64,000 bases of DNA from Arcobacter lacus (GTDB lineage: Bacteria; Campylobacterota; Campylobacteria; Campylobacterales; Arcobacteraceae). Position 1 is the stretch's first letter; the number at the start of each line of letters is the position of its first letter. The stretch spans positions 186,001 to 250,000 of the forward strand of contig NZ_MUXF01000001.1 in the NCBI RefSeq assembly GCF_003063295.1. The letters are read 5' to 3'. A program made the position numbers and the translations under genes. The notes beneath the pieces were generated by a model. It worked only from the letters and a program-made list of their open reading frames with translations, was not told the origin of the DNA and searched no databases. Shown piece by piece: positions 1 to 9,851 of the stretch.

Positions 1-383
1 GTAATATTTGAAAATTCATATTTTTTATTTAGTTTAAAAGTTGAATAAAGTTCAAATGGTAAAGTCAAAATCCAATTTATAATGATAAATAAATCTACAA
101 AAACAATAGCTTTTAACCAATATGAATCAATTTGAACTAAAGAATCTAAATATGATAAACCAAAACCAATCCATAAAATAAATAAAACAAAATCATAAAA
201 TGTTGAAGTAAGCGCAAGTTTTTCTTTTTCAATTGCATAATTTGCAGCTTCAAGATATTTATTTGAATCTAAAATAATAGCTTTTAAATTTCTTGCATCT
301 TTTATAAAACCTATTTGCATAAATGAAGTATAAATATTGAATGCAAAGTAAATACAAAATGCTATAACAAATATTTCTAACAC
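1..383 (-). CDS. M48 family (Ste24/CAAX protease-like) metallopeptidase, N-terminal part only
   Basis: This gene is cut by the left edge; only about 127 N-terminal residues are visible, starting at a GTG (381-383) behind an AAGG ribosome site. The visible part has a first membrane helix, a charged stretch (FIKDARNLKAIILDS), two more hydrophobic segments and the sequence LPFELYSTFKLNKKYEF. That last pattern is typical of the N-terminal membrane domain of Ste24-type M48 proteases just before the HExxH domain. The HExxH zinc site lies outside the window and cannot be checked. The family cleaves membrane or misfolded proteins at the inner membrane. The next gene on the same strand starts about 40 bases downstream, so the two may be co-transcribed. 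Confidence 0.7.
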   Translation of the reverse strand, partial: MLEIFVIAFCIYFAFNIYTSFMQIGFIKDARNLKAIILDSNKYLEAANYAIEKEKLALTSTFYDFVLFILWIGFGLSYLDSLVQIDSYWLKAIVFVDLFIIINWILTLPFELYSTFKLNKKYEFSNI

Positions 384-422
384 TAAAAATCCTTTATATT
401 TTTATTAAAAATGTTATTCTAG

Positions 423-893
423 TCAAATTTTGCTCACAAACTCTTTTAATTTTAAAATAAGCTTTTTATCATCAGTTATATAAATTAAATCGTAATTTTC
501 TTCAAAAGACTCTTTTGTCCAATTTGTACTTCCAATTATTGCAGTTTTTGAATCAATCAAAACAACTTTTAGATGCATTTTATTTTTATCTTTATTTACA
601 ACAGTTTTTATACCATTTTCTTTTAATAAATCTAGTATTTCATCATCTTTTTTTGTCTTTTTTTGATCAAATAATACTGTAATTCTTACACCATGTTTTG
701 AAGCTTCAATCAAATCATTTGCAAACTTTTTATATGAAAAATTGTACATTCCTATAAATATTTCTGAATTAGCTTCTTGTATGAGTTCACTTATTTTACT
801 TTCTGCATCATCAGACTCTTTAGGAAGTAAATAAACTTCACTCGAATATAAATTTATAATAAATAAAAAAGATATTACTATTATTTTTAACAT
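423..893 (-). CDS. Phospholipase D-family nuclease, NucT-like, exported
   Basis: A 156-residue protein with an N-terminal hydrophobic signal or anchor (about residues 3-16) and one PLD domain. The HKD motif is complete: H107, K109, D114, then G121-S122 and N124 in IIGSTNW. Single-HKD proteins of this size dimerise to build the active site. Helicobacter pylori NucT and its Campylobacter homologues are membrane-associated nucleases of this kind, NucT having a role in DNA uptake and nucleotide salvage. A periplasmic DNase role is therefore likely by family. The start ATG follows a GTAAGG ribosome site. It sits between the M48 protease and a YbgC thioesterase on the same strand with short gaps. 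Confidence 0.82.
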   Translation of the reverse strand: MLKIIVISFLFIINLYSSEVYLLPKESDDAESKISELIQEANSEIFIGMYNFSYKKFANDLIEASKHGVRITVLFDQKKTKKDDEILDLLKENGIKTVVNKDKNKMHLKVVLIDSKTAIIGSTNWTKESFEENYDLIYITDDKKLILKLKEFVSKI

Positions 894-902
894 ATTTTTT
901 CC

Positions 903-1268
903 TTACTCTAAAATTTCAAAAATCTCTAAAGGAATTTTTGCTGGTTTAAAGTTTTTTAAAAAAGCTAGTTTAAAAGTAGCTTTAAAAATCACCTCATCAT
1001 TTCGCAATATCTCTTGATACATTACAATAGAAGCTGATTTTTTCTCAACCAGTTTTGTTTTAACTTCTAATAAATCAGCAAAAACAGCTGGTTTTATCCA
1101 ATCAATTGTTGCACTTCTTACAACAAAAAACTCATTATTGTTGTGAGGACTTAAACCTTTTTGAAAAAAAAGTTCACTTCTTGCTCGTTCGCAAAAATTT
1201 AAATAATTTGAATGATAAACAACTCCACCACAATCAGTAGATTCATAATAAACCCTTGTTTGCACCAA
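903..1268 (-). CDS. ybgC: YbgC/4-hydroxybenzoyl-CoA-type acyl-CoA thioesterase
   Basis: A 121-residue hotdog-fold protein. The N-terminus RVYYESTDCGGVVYHSNYL contains the family's active-site signature with the conserved aspartate before CGG, followed by the CERAR helix. YbgC proteins hydrolyse short or medium acyl-CoA and are often linked to membrane lipid metabolism or the Tol-Pal system, but no tol gene is present here. The start is either TTG at 1266-1268 or the adjacent GTG at 1263-1265; the ribosome site AGGTGGAG lies just upstream and suits both. The gene ends 9 bases before the NucT-like gene, suggesting one transcript. Confidence 0.85.
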   Translation of the reverse strand: MVQTRVYYESTDCGGVVYHSNYLNFCERARSELFFQKGLSPHNNNEFFVVRSATIDWIKPAVFADLLEVKTKLVEKKSASIVMYQEILRNDEVIFKATFKLAFLKNFKPAKIPLEIFEILE

Positions 1269-1359
1269 AAAACTCCACCTATTTAATATTTTAATTTATT
1301 TTACACTCTTATATGTTAAAATTCATTTTCAAAATTGTATATAATTAAAGGTGTTTTTT

Positions 1360-1761
1360 GTGTCTATTTTTGCTTTACAATCAATAGCAGGTGGTTTTTT
1401 AGATGAAGATTTACAACATTTTAATAAAAAATTTGATGACTGGTGTATTTATTTTAATACATATGAAGATGCTATAAATATAGCAAAAACGCTCGAAGAT
1501 CCAGAAAAAATTGATGTTGTTGAAATTACACCATTAAGTTATCCAAAATATTTTTTTCCAAATCTTCAAGGTACTATTTATGTAACAAGACAAATTGAAG
1601 ATAAAATCATTTGTGTTGTAGAACCATCTATAGGTTCAAGTTTTAGAATCGCAATATGTGATTTAAAAACAAAAAATGTGAGACTAACTCAAACTCATTA
1701 TAAAAATATTCCAAGTATTGAAAATGCCTTTGCTAATTTTAAAGAGATAATTTTATCTTAA
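1360..1761 (+). CDS. Conserved hypothetical protein, about 133 residues
   Basis: I do not recognise a family. The reading frame is open from GTG at 1351, but GTG at 1360 has the better distance to the AAAGG ribosome site. The product begins with a short hydrophobic run (SIFALQSIAGGF), possibly a weak signal, and is otherwise a soluble acidic protein with a central IYVTRQIEDKIICVV beta-rich segment. It is alone on the plus strand between two minus-strand genes. No catalytic motif is visible. Confidence 0.55.
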   Translation: MSIFALQSIAGGFLDEDLQHFNKKFDDWCIYFNTYEDAINIAKTLEDPEKIDVVEITPLSYPKYFFPNLQGTIYVTRQIEDKIICVVEPSIGSSFRIAICDLKTKNVRLTQTHYKNIPSIENAFANFKEIILS

Positions 1762-1821
1762 TCTGCTTTTCAAACTAACTTTAATAATCAATTAAAATTT
1801 AGAAAAGAGAAAAGAAACTCT

Positions 1822-4365
1822 TTACTCTTTTTCGCAGTTAATCTCTCTAACTTTATTTAATAAATCAAAAACTATTTCTATATTATCTTCGATATCTTTT
1901 GTAACTGGAAAAATTTCTTTATTTTCAGCTTTTGAAGCATATAAGTCACAAGTTTTTTGAACAAGTTTATGAACATTTTCATGAGCAACTTTTAAATCTT
2001 GCCACTCTTTTGATTTTGCAAATTTTTTGTCTTCATTTGAATCAATCCATTTTCCAAGATTACATTCATGACAAGTTTTAACTGTAAATTTAAAACCTTC
2101 TTTTGCTTGAGAAAAATTCATATTTTTGAAGTTTATATGATCTGATTTTAATTTATTTATATCAATAATCATAGTTGTATCACAAATTCTTTTGTGAGCA
2201 CTTCTATCAAAACTTGTTTGTTTTATTGTATCATCAAGATGGATTACAAGCTGTGAAGTTTTATTTGCCATTTCACTAATAGTTGAAGCTAAATTAGCGT
2301 TTTGTTGTGTTGCTCTATCTAAAGAATTTACCGTATCATTTATTTGTGCCATTGCTAGTTGCTGCTCTTTCGAAGCAGTTGCAACATCTTCAATTAACTT
2401 AATTGTAATATCAATATTCTCATTTAATTCATTATATCCTTCTATCATTTCAGAAGTAATATTTTTTCCTTCATTTGCTTTTAAAGTTGCATTTCCAACT
2501 ATTGTTTTTATTTCATGTGCTGCTTCTGCACTTCTGCTTGCTAAGTTTCGTACTTCTTGTGCAACAACTGCAAATCCTTTTCCTGCTTCACCTGCAGTTG
2601 CTGCTTCTACTGCTGCATTTAAAGAAAGAATATTTGTTTGGAATGCTATATTATCTATAACACCTATTGCTTCATTGATTAGATTTACTTGGTTATTTAT
2701 TTCATCCATTGAAGTTGCTGTTTTTAGAGCTAACTCTTTCCCAACATTTGTTGATTTTGTTACATTTTGTGCATACATAGCCATTTTAGAAGCATTTTCT
2801 GTACTTCTTGTAACAGTTGCTGATATTTCCTCAATTGCAGCAGCTGTTTCTTCTAATGATGCAGCTTGAATATTTGAAGAGTTACTCAATTTTTTTGAAG
2901 CATCAGCTAATTCTGTTGAACTTGTGTTTAATTCTATATTAGATTTTTCAATTAAACACATAATTTCATTGATTGAAGATTGAGTAACTTTTGCTCCACT
3001 TAATAAAGAAGCCATAACACCAGTAACTCCTTGTATATTAGGAATATTATAATCAAATTTCGCATTTGATAAAGCAACTAAAACATCACTTAAAACTAAA
3101 AGATTTTTTTGAGTTGTTGTTATCATATTATTTATTTCAGATATTAAAGAATTAACTCTTTTTGAATTTGCTTTTTGTTTAATAGTGTCATTGAATAATC
3201 CTGCATTTACTTTTTCTATAACAGTTTGTGCTTCTTCTATTACTTTTTGATCTTGAATCAATCCTTTTTCAATAGAATCTAAATAATTATTAAAACTATC
3301 TACTAAGTCTCCAATTTCATCTTTTGAAGTTACTTCAATTTTTGTAGTTTCAGAAGAATTGTTCGATATATTTTCAATTGATTTTTTAAGATTAAAAATT
3401 GGTTTTAAAATATTATTTTTCATATTTAATAATGAAATTACCATAATTAGCACAACAGCGAAAACTAAAATTACTAAAGCTACCCAAATAATGCTAGAAG
3501 CATGTTCAATGGCATTGTTTACATAACTTATTGGCTCGGCAACAAGGGCAATACCAAGTTTTCTACCTTCAAAATCTGTAATATCATTGAAAGTATAAAA
3601 ATATTTGCTAGATTCAAAATGCTTGTCAGTTAATAATTTATTAAAATCTATTTTTTTAGCATCTTCTAAAAAATCTTTATTGATAAATTTTTGAGAAATA
3701 AGATATTTGTCTAATTTATTTTCATCTTTTACATTTTCTACAGATAAAGATAAATCCATAAGTAGTAAAAATGCTCTTTTTTCTTCGTCAAAAGAAATAG
3801 CAACAGAATTCAATCCTTGCATAAACTCTAAAGAACCAACTGGAATTTTATTTGAATCAAAAACAGGAACAACTGCCCTTAAACTAAGCCCTTCTTTTCC
3901 TATTTCAAATCCATTAACCGCAATATGTTCTTTATTTACTTTTACTACACTATTTCTAAAAGAACTTAAATCATCTCCAAATTTATCAACTTGCCAAGAT
4001 CTTAAAAAAGAGTGATTATCTTTTGTATGAAGATGAATTTGAATATTTTTAAAAGGTGTTGACTCTTTCATATTAGAAGATAAGTTTGCTAAAGTACTAA
4101 TGGCTAATTCTCTATTTTTTGTAGCCAAACTCTCTTTTATAGAAGAATCATTTGCAACAGATATTGCATTTGAAATTCCTACTTCTAATTTTGCTTTAAT
4201 TCTTTGTTCACTTAGAGATTTTAAGTTTACAACTACGTCATTATGGACTTCATCAATTAAATCATTTTTATATTTATTCAATATAAAATAACCTATAATT
4301 AAAACTAATAATGTAACTATTAAGTTTATCAAAGTAAATTTTTTACTAATATTCAAGTCCTTCAT
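1822..4365 (-). CDS. Methyl-accepting chemotaxis protein with double-Cache sensor and C-terminal CZB zinc domain
   Basis: An 847-residue chemoreceptor. Helix 1 is at about residues 12-28, followed by a large periplasmic region of dCache_3 type ([17 protein letters not shown]), helix 2 at about 293-313, HAMP, then the signalling domain with the conserved hairpin tip region [20 protein letters not shown]. After it lies a chemoreceptor zinc-binding (CZB) domain: H743, C768 in CHECNLGKW, and H795/H799 in HENVH, matching the H-Cx(L)GxW-HxxxH pattern. CZB domains bind zinc and in other bacteria respond to zinc loss or hypochlorite. The periplasmic ligand is unknown. No chemotaxis genes adjoin it. 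The 280-base region upstream shows no clear promoter to me. Confidence 0.93.
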   Translation of the reverse strand: MKDLNISKKFTLINLIVTLLVLIIGYFILNKYKNDLIDEVHNDVVVNLKSLSEQRIKAKLEVGISNAISVANDSSIKESLATKNRELAISTLANLSSNMKESTPFKNIQIHLHTKDNHSFLRSWQVDKFGDDLSSFRNSVVKVNKEHIAVNGFEIGKEGLSLRAVVPVFDSNKIPVGSLEFMQGLNSVAISFDEEKRAFLLLMDLSLSVENVKDENKLDKYLISQKFINKDFLEDAKKIDFNKLLTDKHFESSKYFYTFNDITDFEGRKLGIALVAEPISYVNNAIEHASSIIWVALVILVFAVVLIMVISLLNMKNNILKPIFNLKKSIENISNNSSETTKIEVTSKDEIGDLVDSFNNYLDSIEKGLIQDQKVIEEAQTVIEKVNAGLFNDTIKQKANSKRVNSLISEINNMITTTQKNLLVLSDVLVALSNAKFDYNIPNIQGVTGVMASLLSGAKVTQSSINEIMCLIEKSNIELNTSSTELADASKKLSNSSNIQAASLEETAAAIEEISATVTRSTENASKMAMYAQNVTKSTNVGKELALKTATSMDEINNQVNLINEAIGVIDNIAFQTNILSLNAAVEAATAGEAGKGFAVVAQEVRNLASRSAEAAHEIKTIVGNATLKANEGKNITSEMIEGYNELNENIDITIKLIEDVATASKEQQLAMAQINDTVNSLDRATQQNANLASTISEMANKTSQLVIHLDDTIKQTSFDRSAHKRICDTTMIIDINKLKSDHINFKNMNFSQAKEGFKFTVKTCHECNLGKWIDSNEDKKFAKSKEWQDLKVAHENVHKLVQKTCDLYASKAENKEIFPVTKDIEDNIEIVFDLLNKVREINCEKE

Positions 4366-4605
4366 CTCAATCCTTTTATATAAATAGCGTATATTCTATT
4401 TAAAATCATATTAAGAAAAATTAAATATTAAAAAATAAATTATATCATTGGATATAAAACTATTGTTTTTTTCTAATATAAATCGAGTATTTCGAAGTTT
4501 AATAGTATAAAATAAAAAACTACACAATCTAAAAATTTACTTATATTTTTAAAGTATTTTTTTATATTAATTTTGTAAAAAAGTTAAAGATTAAGAAGTT
4601 AATAT

Positions 4606-4636
4606 AATTGAGAGATTATATCTCTCAATTTTTTAT
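4606..4636 (+). terminator. Hairpin with T-run
   Basis: A 10-bp inverted repeat (AATTGAGAGA / TCTCTCAATT, 4606-4615 and 4621-4630) followed on the plus strand by six T. It lies 16 bases past the end of the Pit transporter gene, which is on the minus strand; in that direction it is preceded by an A-run but lacks a good T-run, so it would be a weaker terminator for Pit. Confidence 0.5.
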
Positions 4637-4645
4637 ATAAAATAA

Positions 4646-6130
4646 TCAGATTTTTGTAATATAACTTAAAGCTACGTAAATAGCAGCTCCCATTATAGCT
4701 GTAACAGGTAAGGTAAAAATCCATGCAATTAAAATTGTGTTAATAGTCTTTTTTTGTACTCCACCATCTGGTTCAGCAACCATAGTTCCAGCAACAGCAC
4801 TAGAAACAATATGAGTTGTACTAACAGGAGCATGAGCAAAGTTTGCTAATAAAATAGTTATCATTGCCATTGCTTGAGATACTGTACCTTGCATATGATT
4901 GATTGGTTTAGAGCCAATTTTTTCTCCAATAGTATGCACTACTCTTTTGTAACCTATCATTGTTCCAATTCCTAACATTAAAGCAACTGCAAAAATTACC
5001 CAAAATGGAACATATTCAGTAGAAATAATCATTTGTTTTCTTTGATCTGCTATATAATCAGATTTATCTTTATCTATTAATTTATAAGCTCTTTCAACTT
5101 GTCCAAAGAAGTTATCAGAACATAAAACAGCTGTATGAATTTTCCATCTATCTTCTTTTGAAAGTTCCGAGTATGATTTTAATCCATCTAATTTTTTAGA
5201 AATTTCTAGTGTTGTGTTATACACTTGATTAACATTGCACTCTGCAATTTTATTTTCTATTTTTAGTGCACTAATAAGTAATTTTTCATCTAAAAGTTTT
5301 GTAAGAGTATCATTATTATCTGCATAGAATTTTGCTAAATTTGCAGCGCCATCTCTGGTTTGCATAATTTTGTATTGATGAGCTTCCATATTTAAAGCAT
5401 AATAAGTTGGTAAAATACCAATAAGAATAATCATAATAAGACCAATTCCTTTTTGACCATCATTAGAACCATGAGCAAAACTAACTCCTGCGCCTGTTGC
5501 TATAATTCCAGTTCTCATCCAGAAATTTGGTTTCTTTTTTTTATCTCCAGTTGGTGTTTTATAAAACTTTGGATTTTTAACAAGTTTTCTTGATAGTTTC
5601 ATAATCAAAAAAGCAAAACCAAAACCTAATAAAGGAGAAACAGCTAATGCTGTTAAAATACCATAAACAACTTTCCAATTTACACTTTGAGAGAAAGTAA
5701 ATCCATTCATCATACCAAAAGCGATACTAACACCTACGATTGAACCTATTAAAGAGTGTGAACTAGAAACTGGTAAACCAAAATACCATGTTCCTAAATT
5801 CCAAACAACAGCAGATATAAGTAATGAGAAAACCATTACTAAAGTAGCATTTTGATTTGAAGAAACCATTATATCAAGCGGTAACAAATGCACAATAACA
5901 TAAGCAACACCAATTCCCCCTAAAACAACTCCTATAAAGTTCATAATTCCAGCCATGATAACAGAGTATCCTGCTTTCATAGAATTAGTATATATAATCA
6001 TTGCAACAGCATTTGCAGTATCATGAAAACCATTAATCATCTCATAAAATAATGCGATACTTAATGACAAAAGTAGTAAAACTATTGCAAAGTTATCAAT
6101 ATTATTTAAAGCATCCCACAAGACAGACAT
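4646..6130 (-). CDS. pit: Pit-family inorganic phosphate transporter
   Basis: A 494-residue inner-membrane protein of the PHO4/Pit family, which takes up phosphate (as metal-phosphate) with protons or sodium. The two inverted family repeats are visible: the N-terminal half has GFHDTANAVA and SSSHSLIGSIVG, the C-terminal half has FAHGSNDGQKGIG and NFAHAPVSTTHIVSSAVAG. A roughly 120-residue hydrophilic loop separates them (about residues 240-360), longer than in E. coli PitA-type minimal forms but common in the family. No PhoU-like partner gene adjoins it. The start ATG is preceded by GGAATACATAA. Confidence 0.93.
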   Translation of the reverse strand: MSVLWDALNNIDNFAIVLLLLSLSIALFYEMINGFHDTANAVAMIIYTNSMKAGYSVIMAGIMNFIGVVLGGIGVAYVIVHLLPLDIMVSSNQNATLVMVFSLLISAVVWNLGTWYFGLPVSSSHSLIGSIVGVSIAFGMMNGFTFSQSVNWKVVYGILTALAVSPLLGFGFAFLIMKLSRKLVKNPKFYKTPTGDKKKKPNFWMRTGIIATGAGVSFAHGSNDGQKGIGLIMIILIGILPTYYALNMEAHQYKIMQTRDGAANLAKFYADNNDTLTKLLDEKLLISALKIENKIAECNVNQVYNTTLEISKKLDGLKSYSELSKEDRWKIHTAVLCSDNFFGQVERAYKLIDKDKSDYIADQRKQMIISTEYVPFWVIFAVALMLGIGTMIGYKRVVHTIGEKIGSKPINHMQGTVSQAMAMITILLANFAHAPVSTTHIVSSAVAGTMVAEPDGGVQKKTINTILIAWIFTLPVTAIMGAAIYVALSYITKI

Positions 6131-6198
6131 TTATGTATTCCTTATATTTAGTTTTAGCTAAAAAGTTTGTTATTATATTCTAGTTTTACTTTAATCTA

Positions 6199-7218
6199 TT
6201 ATCCCATTGGATATAAAATCTCTTTTTGTATTGTTTCAATTTTTGATAGAAGTTCATCATCTATTTTAAAAGCAAAAGCTTTTAAGCTATCATCTAGTTG
6301 AGATAATACTCTAGCTCCAATTATAGTTGATGCTACAAAATCGAAGTGTTTTGAATATGAGATAGCTAAAGTTACTGGTGAAACATTATATTCTTTTGCT
6401 AATTCAAAATATTTTGCTGTTGCTTTTAGTGTTTTATCATTTACAAACCTATCAGCCATAAGTCTAACTCTTTTGCTTTCATTGTTTAAATAACTTGTAA
6501 ATCTTGCATCTTGAGGATAAAAGTTTCCATTATATTTTCCACTTAAAACTCCTCCTGCCATCGGAGAATATGGTAAAAGTGAAATATTTTCTTTTCGGCA
6601 AACAGTTGCTAATTCATCAAAAAATCTTGGATTTAATAAAGAAAAATTATTTTGAATTGATTCAAATCTTGATAAATTTTTATTTTTTGAAGTTTCATTT
6701 GCTTTTGTAAGTCCATAAGCACTATCATTTGAAGTTCCTATATATCTTACTTTTCCTTCTTTAACTAATTCATCAAAAGCTTTTAGTGATTCTTCAATAG
6801 GCACGATAGTATCTGGCCAATGCATCTGATAAAGATCTATATAATCAGTTTGAAGTCTTTTTAAACTTCCTTCAATTGCTTTTTTTATATGAAAAGAGTC
6901 AATGGCCGTAAGTCCATGTCTTACAGGTGGAACAAACCAACCAGAAGCTGCACCAGCGACTTTAGTTGCTAAGATGACAGAATCTCTTTGTTTTGTTTTT
7001 AACCATTTTCCTACTATATTTTCAGTAATTCCAACTGTATTTGCTTTGGGAGGTACTGGATAAATCTCAGCTGTATCAAAAAAATTTATTCCATTTTCAT
7101 AAGCTTTATCCATAATATTAAAAGCTTCTTTTTCATCTGTTGTTGAACCAAATGTCATAGTTCCTAAACAAATACTTGAAACTCTTAATCCACTTTTTCC
7201 AATATATCTAAATTCCAT
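6199..7218 (-). CDS. Aldo/keto reductase, Tas-like
   Basis: A 339-residue NADPH-dependent oxidoreductase of TIM-barrel fold. The start SGLRVSSICLGTMTFG is the family signature, the tetrad can be placed as D and Y in FFDTAEIYPVP, K in ILATKV and H in LYQMHWPD, and the C-terminal cofactor site is STIIGARVLSQLDDSL. The IYPVPP stretch places it near E. coli Tas. The substrate cannot be told from sequence. AAAAAGGATT before the ATG is a good ribosome site. The neighbours give no functional clue. Confidence 0.9.
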   Translation of the reverse strand: MEFRYIGKSGLRVSSICLGTMTFGSTTDEKEAFNIMDKAYENGINFFDTAEIYPVPPKANTVGITENIVGKWLKTKQRDSVILATKVAGAASGWFVPPVRHGLTAIDSFHIKKAIEGSLKRLQTDYIDLYQMHWPDTIVPIEESLKAFDELVKEGKVRYIGTSNDSAYGLTKANETSKNKNLSRFESIQNNFSLLNPRFFDELATVCRKENISLLPYSPMAGGVLSGKYNGNFYPQDARFTSYLNNESKRVRLMADRFVNDKTLKATAKYFELAKEYNVSPVTLAISYSKHFDFVASTIIGARVLSQLDDSLKAFAFKIDDELLSKIETIQKEILYPMG

Positions 7219-7258
7219 AATAAATCCTTTTTACATTTTTAAAAAAGCTTATTATACC

Positions 7259-8230
7259 TTATTCCATTATACAAATTTCTTTTTTCTTCATATGTTTTAT
7301 AGTGGCAATTGCAACTAAAAGAACAATTATTGTAGTAATAAAAGTTAAAACATAAGCAAAGATTGCATAAATACCATTTTTTGTTAATTCATACATTAAA
7401 ACAGTACTTAAAGTAACTGCTGCCATTGGAAATGTAAATGCCCACCATGAAATAAAGAATTTTATTTTTACAAAATTTTTATACATAACAAAAACTAAAA
7501 TTGTGAAAAATATTCCTAAATTAAATAAAATTTGAGCAAAAAAGTCTAAACTTCCAGTCAATTTTATGTAAGAGATAAATCCAATAGCAGGAGGCGCTAT
7601 TAAAATAAAAAGTGTTGGCATAAATTTTGGAGCAAATTGATTATGAAAAATAATTCTATTCAAAATAATAGCAAACAAAATTATCCAAAAAAATATTCCT
7701 ATTGAAAAATAAAAATATAATATTGTATTATCAACTATTCCAACACCAGCAATGGGAACTATCAAGTTTCCAACAATAGGAATAAACCAAGCTGGATTTG
7801 AGTGTTGTATTTCAAGATTGTTATTTATCCAAAATCTGATTGTATAGTAAGTAAAAAATATATGGAAAAGTGCACCTATAATAAAAAATATTTCTGAAAT
7901 TTCTATAGAAAAAACTCTAAAATCTATTGATAAAATAAGCATAGAAATAGAAAAAGCTGCAAAAAAATTGACTCTTATTGGGTGAGAAAACTCTTTTTTT
8001 ACTTCTTCTTTAAATCTAATAATTTTTAATATATAAAAAAATAAAACTAAAAAAAACAGACAAACAGTAACAACTAGTATTGCCATAGCAACAGATATTG
8101 GAAAGAAAAAAACCGAAGTCATTCGTTCATAAACTAAAGTTAAACCACCTAATCCCATAATCACTGCAAACATCATTATAGGGAAAAATTGCAATCTATT
8201 TGAAGGAATTGCTTTTATATGCTCTTGCAT
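7259..8230 (-). CDS. TDT/SLAC1-family anion channel or transporter (TehA-like)
   Basis: A 323-residue protein made almost entirely of about ten hydrophobic helices. The N-terminus IPSNRLQFFPIMMFAVIMGLGG and the internal NPAWFIPIVGNLIVPIAG match the TDT (tellurite resistance/dicarboxylate) family that includes TehA and plant SLAC1. Members pass small anions such as nitrate, chloride or dicarboxylates; the substrate here is unknown. The gene ends 40 bases before the aldo/keto reductase and shares its strand. The start is ATG behind AGGATTTAATA. Confidence 0.85.
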   Translation of the reverse strand: MQEHIKAIPSNRLQFFPIMMFAVIMGLGGLTLVYERMTSVFFFPISVAMAILVVTVCLFFLVLFFYILKIIRFKEEVKKEFSHPIRVNFFAAFSISMLILSIDFRVFSIEISEIFFIIGALFHIFFTYYTIRFWINNNLEIQHSNPAWFIPIVGNLIVPIAGVGIVDNTILYFYFSIGIFFWIILFAIILNRIIFHNQFAPKFMPTLFILIAPPAIGFISYIKLTGSLDFFAQILFNLGIFFTILVFVMYKNFVKIKFFISWWAFTFPMAAVTLSTVLMYELTKNGIYAIFAYVLTFITTIIVLLVAIATIKHMKKKEICIME

Positions 8231-8276
8231 TATTAAATCCTAGTAAGATATAATTTATAAAATTTTGGAGTTTATT

Positions 8277-8486
8277 TTGGCAAAAAGTAAAATAATAGTA
8301 GATTTGAGTAAAGAAAATCTTTTTTTTGAAGAAAAAAATCAAACAATAAAACTACTAAATTTTAGATTAGATAATATGAGTTTAGATATAGCAATTTATG
8401 AAAAAGATAAACTTATTAAAAATAGTTCTATGGTTTTTGCACATCTTCCTAAAAAACTCAAAGCAAAATTAAATCCAAAGAAATAA
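8277..8486 (+). CDS. Small hypothetical protein, 69 residues
   Basis: A short lysine-rich protein divergently transcribed from the TDT gene. I chose TTG at 8277 because GGAG at 8267-8270 lies 6 bases before it; the upstream TTG at 8265 overlaps that ribosome site. The product starts AKSKIIVDLSKENLFFEEK and ends in KKLKAKLNPKK, so it has a basic tail. No domain is recognised. Codon use is like the neighbours, and the frame is plausible but unproven. Confidence 0.5.
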   Translation: MAKSKIIVDLSKENLFFEEKNQTIKLLNFRLDNMSLDIAIYEKDKLIKNSSMVFAHLPKKLKAKLNPKK

Positions 8487-8561
8487 TTATATCTCATAAA
8501 ATATAAATTTTGTTTTATTTTAAATAAGTAAATATTATAAATTAATTAAAATTAAAACTTA

Positions 8562-9851
8562 TTATATTTTAGAACTTAATATTTTTAAAACTTCATCTTT
8601 ATCAGAGAATTCAAATTTTTTATCACCAATTATTTGCGTTGCTTCATCACCTTTTCCAAGAACTAAAACAACACTTTTTTCATTTGCTAAAGATATAGCT
8701 TTTTTCAAAGCTTCTTTTCTATCGATTAAAACTTCAACATTTGATTTATCGTTTATTCCAGCTAAAATATCTTCAATTATCATTTTTGGTTCTTCAAATC
8801 TTGGATTATCGCTAGTTACAATAATATGTTTTGAATATTTTTTTGCAACTTCTCCCATAAGTGGTCGTTTTGCACTATCTCTATTTCCACCTGCACCAAA
8901 AACACAAATAATATCTTTATTTGGGAAGCTTTTTAAAACTTCATCCATTCCATCAGGAGTATGTGCAAAATCCACAATTACGAGTGGATTTAAACTAATT
9001 ATTTCCATTCGTCCACTAACACAAGAAAAGTTTTTTAATGTTTGACAAATATCTTCAAGAGATTTTTGTGTTGTAATATGAACAGCAGCAATACTTGCCA
9101 TAAGATTATAAATATTAAAAATTCCCATCATCATAGAAGTAAAACTATAAGTTTTTTCTTTATAAAAAAACTCAACTTTCATGCCATGTTCAAACTCATA
9201 TTTACTTACTTTATAATCAGAAAGATTTTTTAAAGAATATGTAAAAGCATTTGTAAAATTATATTTCATAACATTATCATCTATATTTACTAGCTTTACA
9301 GACTCATCACTTAAAAACGAATTTTTAACTCTTATATATTCTTCAATAGTTTTATGATAATCAAGATGGTCTCTTGTAATATTTGTATGAATTTTTAAAG
9401 CAAAAGTTAAACCTTCAATTCTATTTTGTTCTATTGCATGAGAGCTTACTTCCATAACAAAAAATTGACAACCATTTTGAATAGCTTTTTGAATATGTAC
9501 AAAATTTCCAAGTTGAATTGGAGTTGTCAAAGAATAATCTTCGACTTGTGTTTCATTTATAAAAAATCCACGAGTTCCTTGAAGTGCAACTTTAAAGCCC
9601 AAACTTAAAAGTATTTTGTAAATTGTTGTTGCAGTTGTTGTTTTACCATTTGTTCCAGTTATTCCAATGATTTTTATAGAACTCATGTCTAAATGATTTT
9701 TTAACTCACTTGAGTTTAAAAACTCAATACAACCATTTTCTTTGGCATTTTGTATATATTTTTCATTATATTTTGAAACAACAAAAATTGAATTTTTATC
9801 AGCTTCACCTGAATTGTCTGTATATGTTTTATCGTTTATGATTAGTTTCAA
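8562..9851 (-). CDS. murE: UDP-N-acetylmuramoyl-L-alanyl-D-glutamate--2,6-diaminopimelate ligase MurE
   Basis: A 429-residue Mur ligase that adds meso-diaminopimelate to the peptidoglycan precursor in the cytoplasm. The ATP loop GITGTNGKTTTA is at about residues 63-74, the central domain has VMEVSSHAIEQ and HTNITRDHLDYH, and the C-terminal domain contains DNPR within TSDNPRFEEP, the motif that selects diaminopimelate. It is shorter than E. coli MurE (495) because the N-terminal uridine domain is reduced, as in other Campylobacterota. The TTG start lies inside the preceding gene (23-base overlap), so translation is probably coupled. The order NifU-domain, unknown, murE matches C. jejuni. Confidence 0.95.
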   Translation of the reverse strand: MKLIINDKTYTDNSGEADKNSIFVVSKYNEKYIQNAKENGCIEFLNSSELKNHLDMSSIKIIGITGTNGKTTTATTIYKILLSLGFKVALQGTRGFFINETQVEDYSLTTPIQLGNFVHIQKAIQNGCQFFVMEVSSHAIEQNRIEGLTFALKIHTNITRDHLDYHKTIEEYIRVKNSFLSDESVKLVNIDDNVMKYNFTNAFTYSLKNLSDYKVSKYEFEHGMKVEFFYKEKTYSFTSMMMGIFNIYNLMASIAAVHITTQKSLEDICQTLKNFSCVSGRMEIISLNPLVIVDFAHTPDGMDEVLKSFPNKDIICVFGAGGNRDSAKRPLMGEVAKKYSKHIIVTSDNPRFEEPKMIIEDILAGINDKSNVEVLIDRKEALKKAISLANEKSVVLVLGKGDEATQIIGDKKFEFSDKDEVLKILSSKI

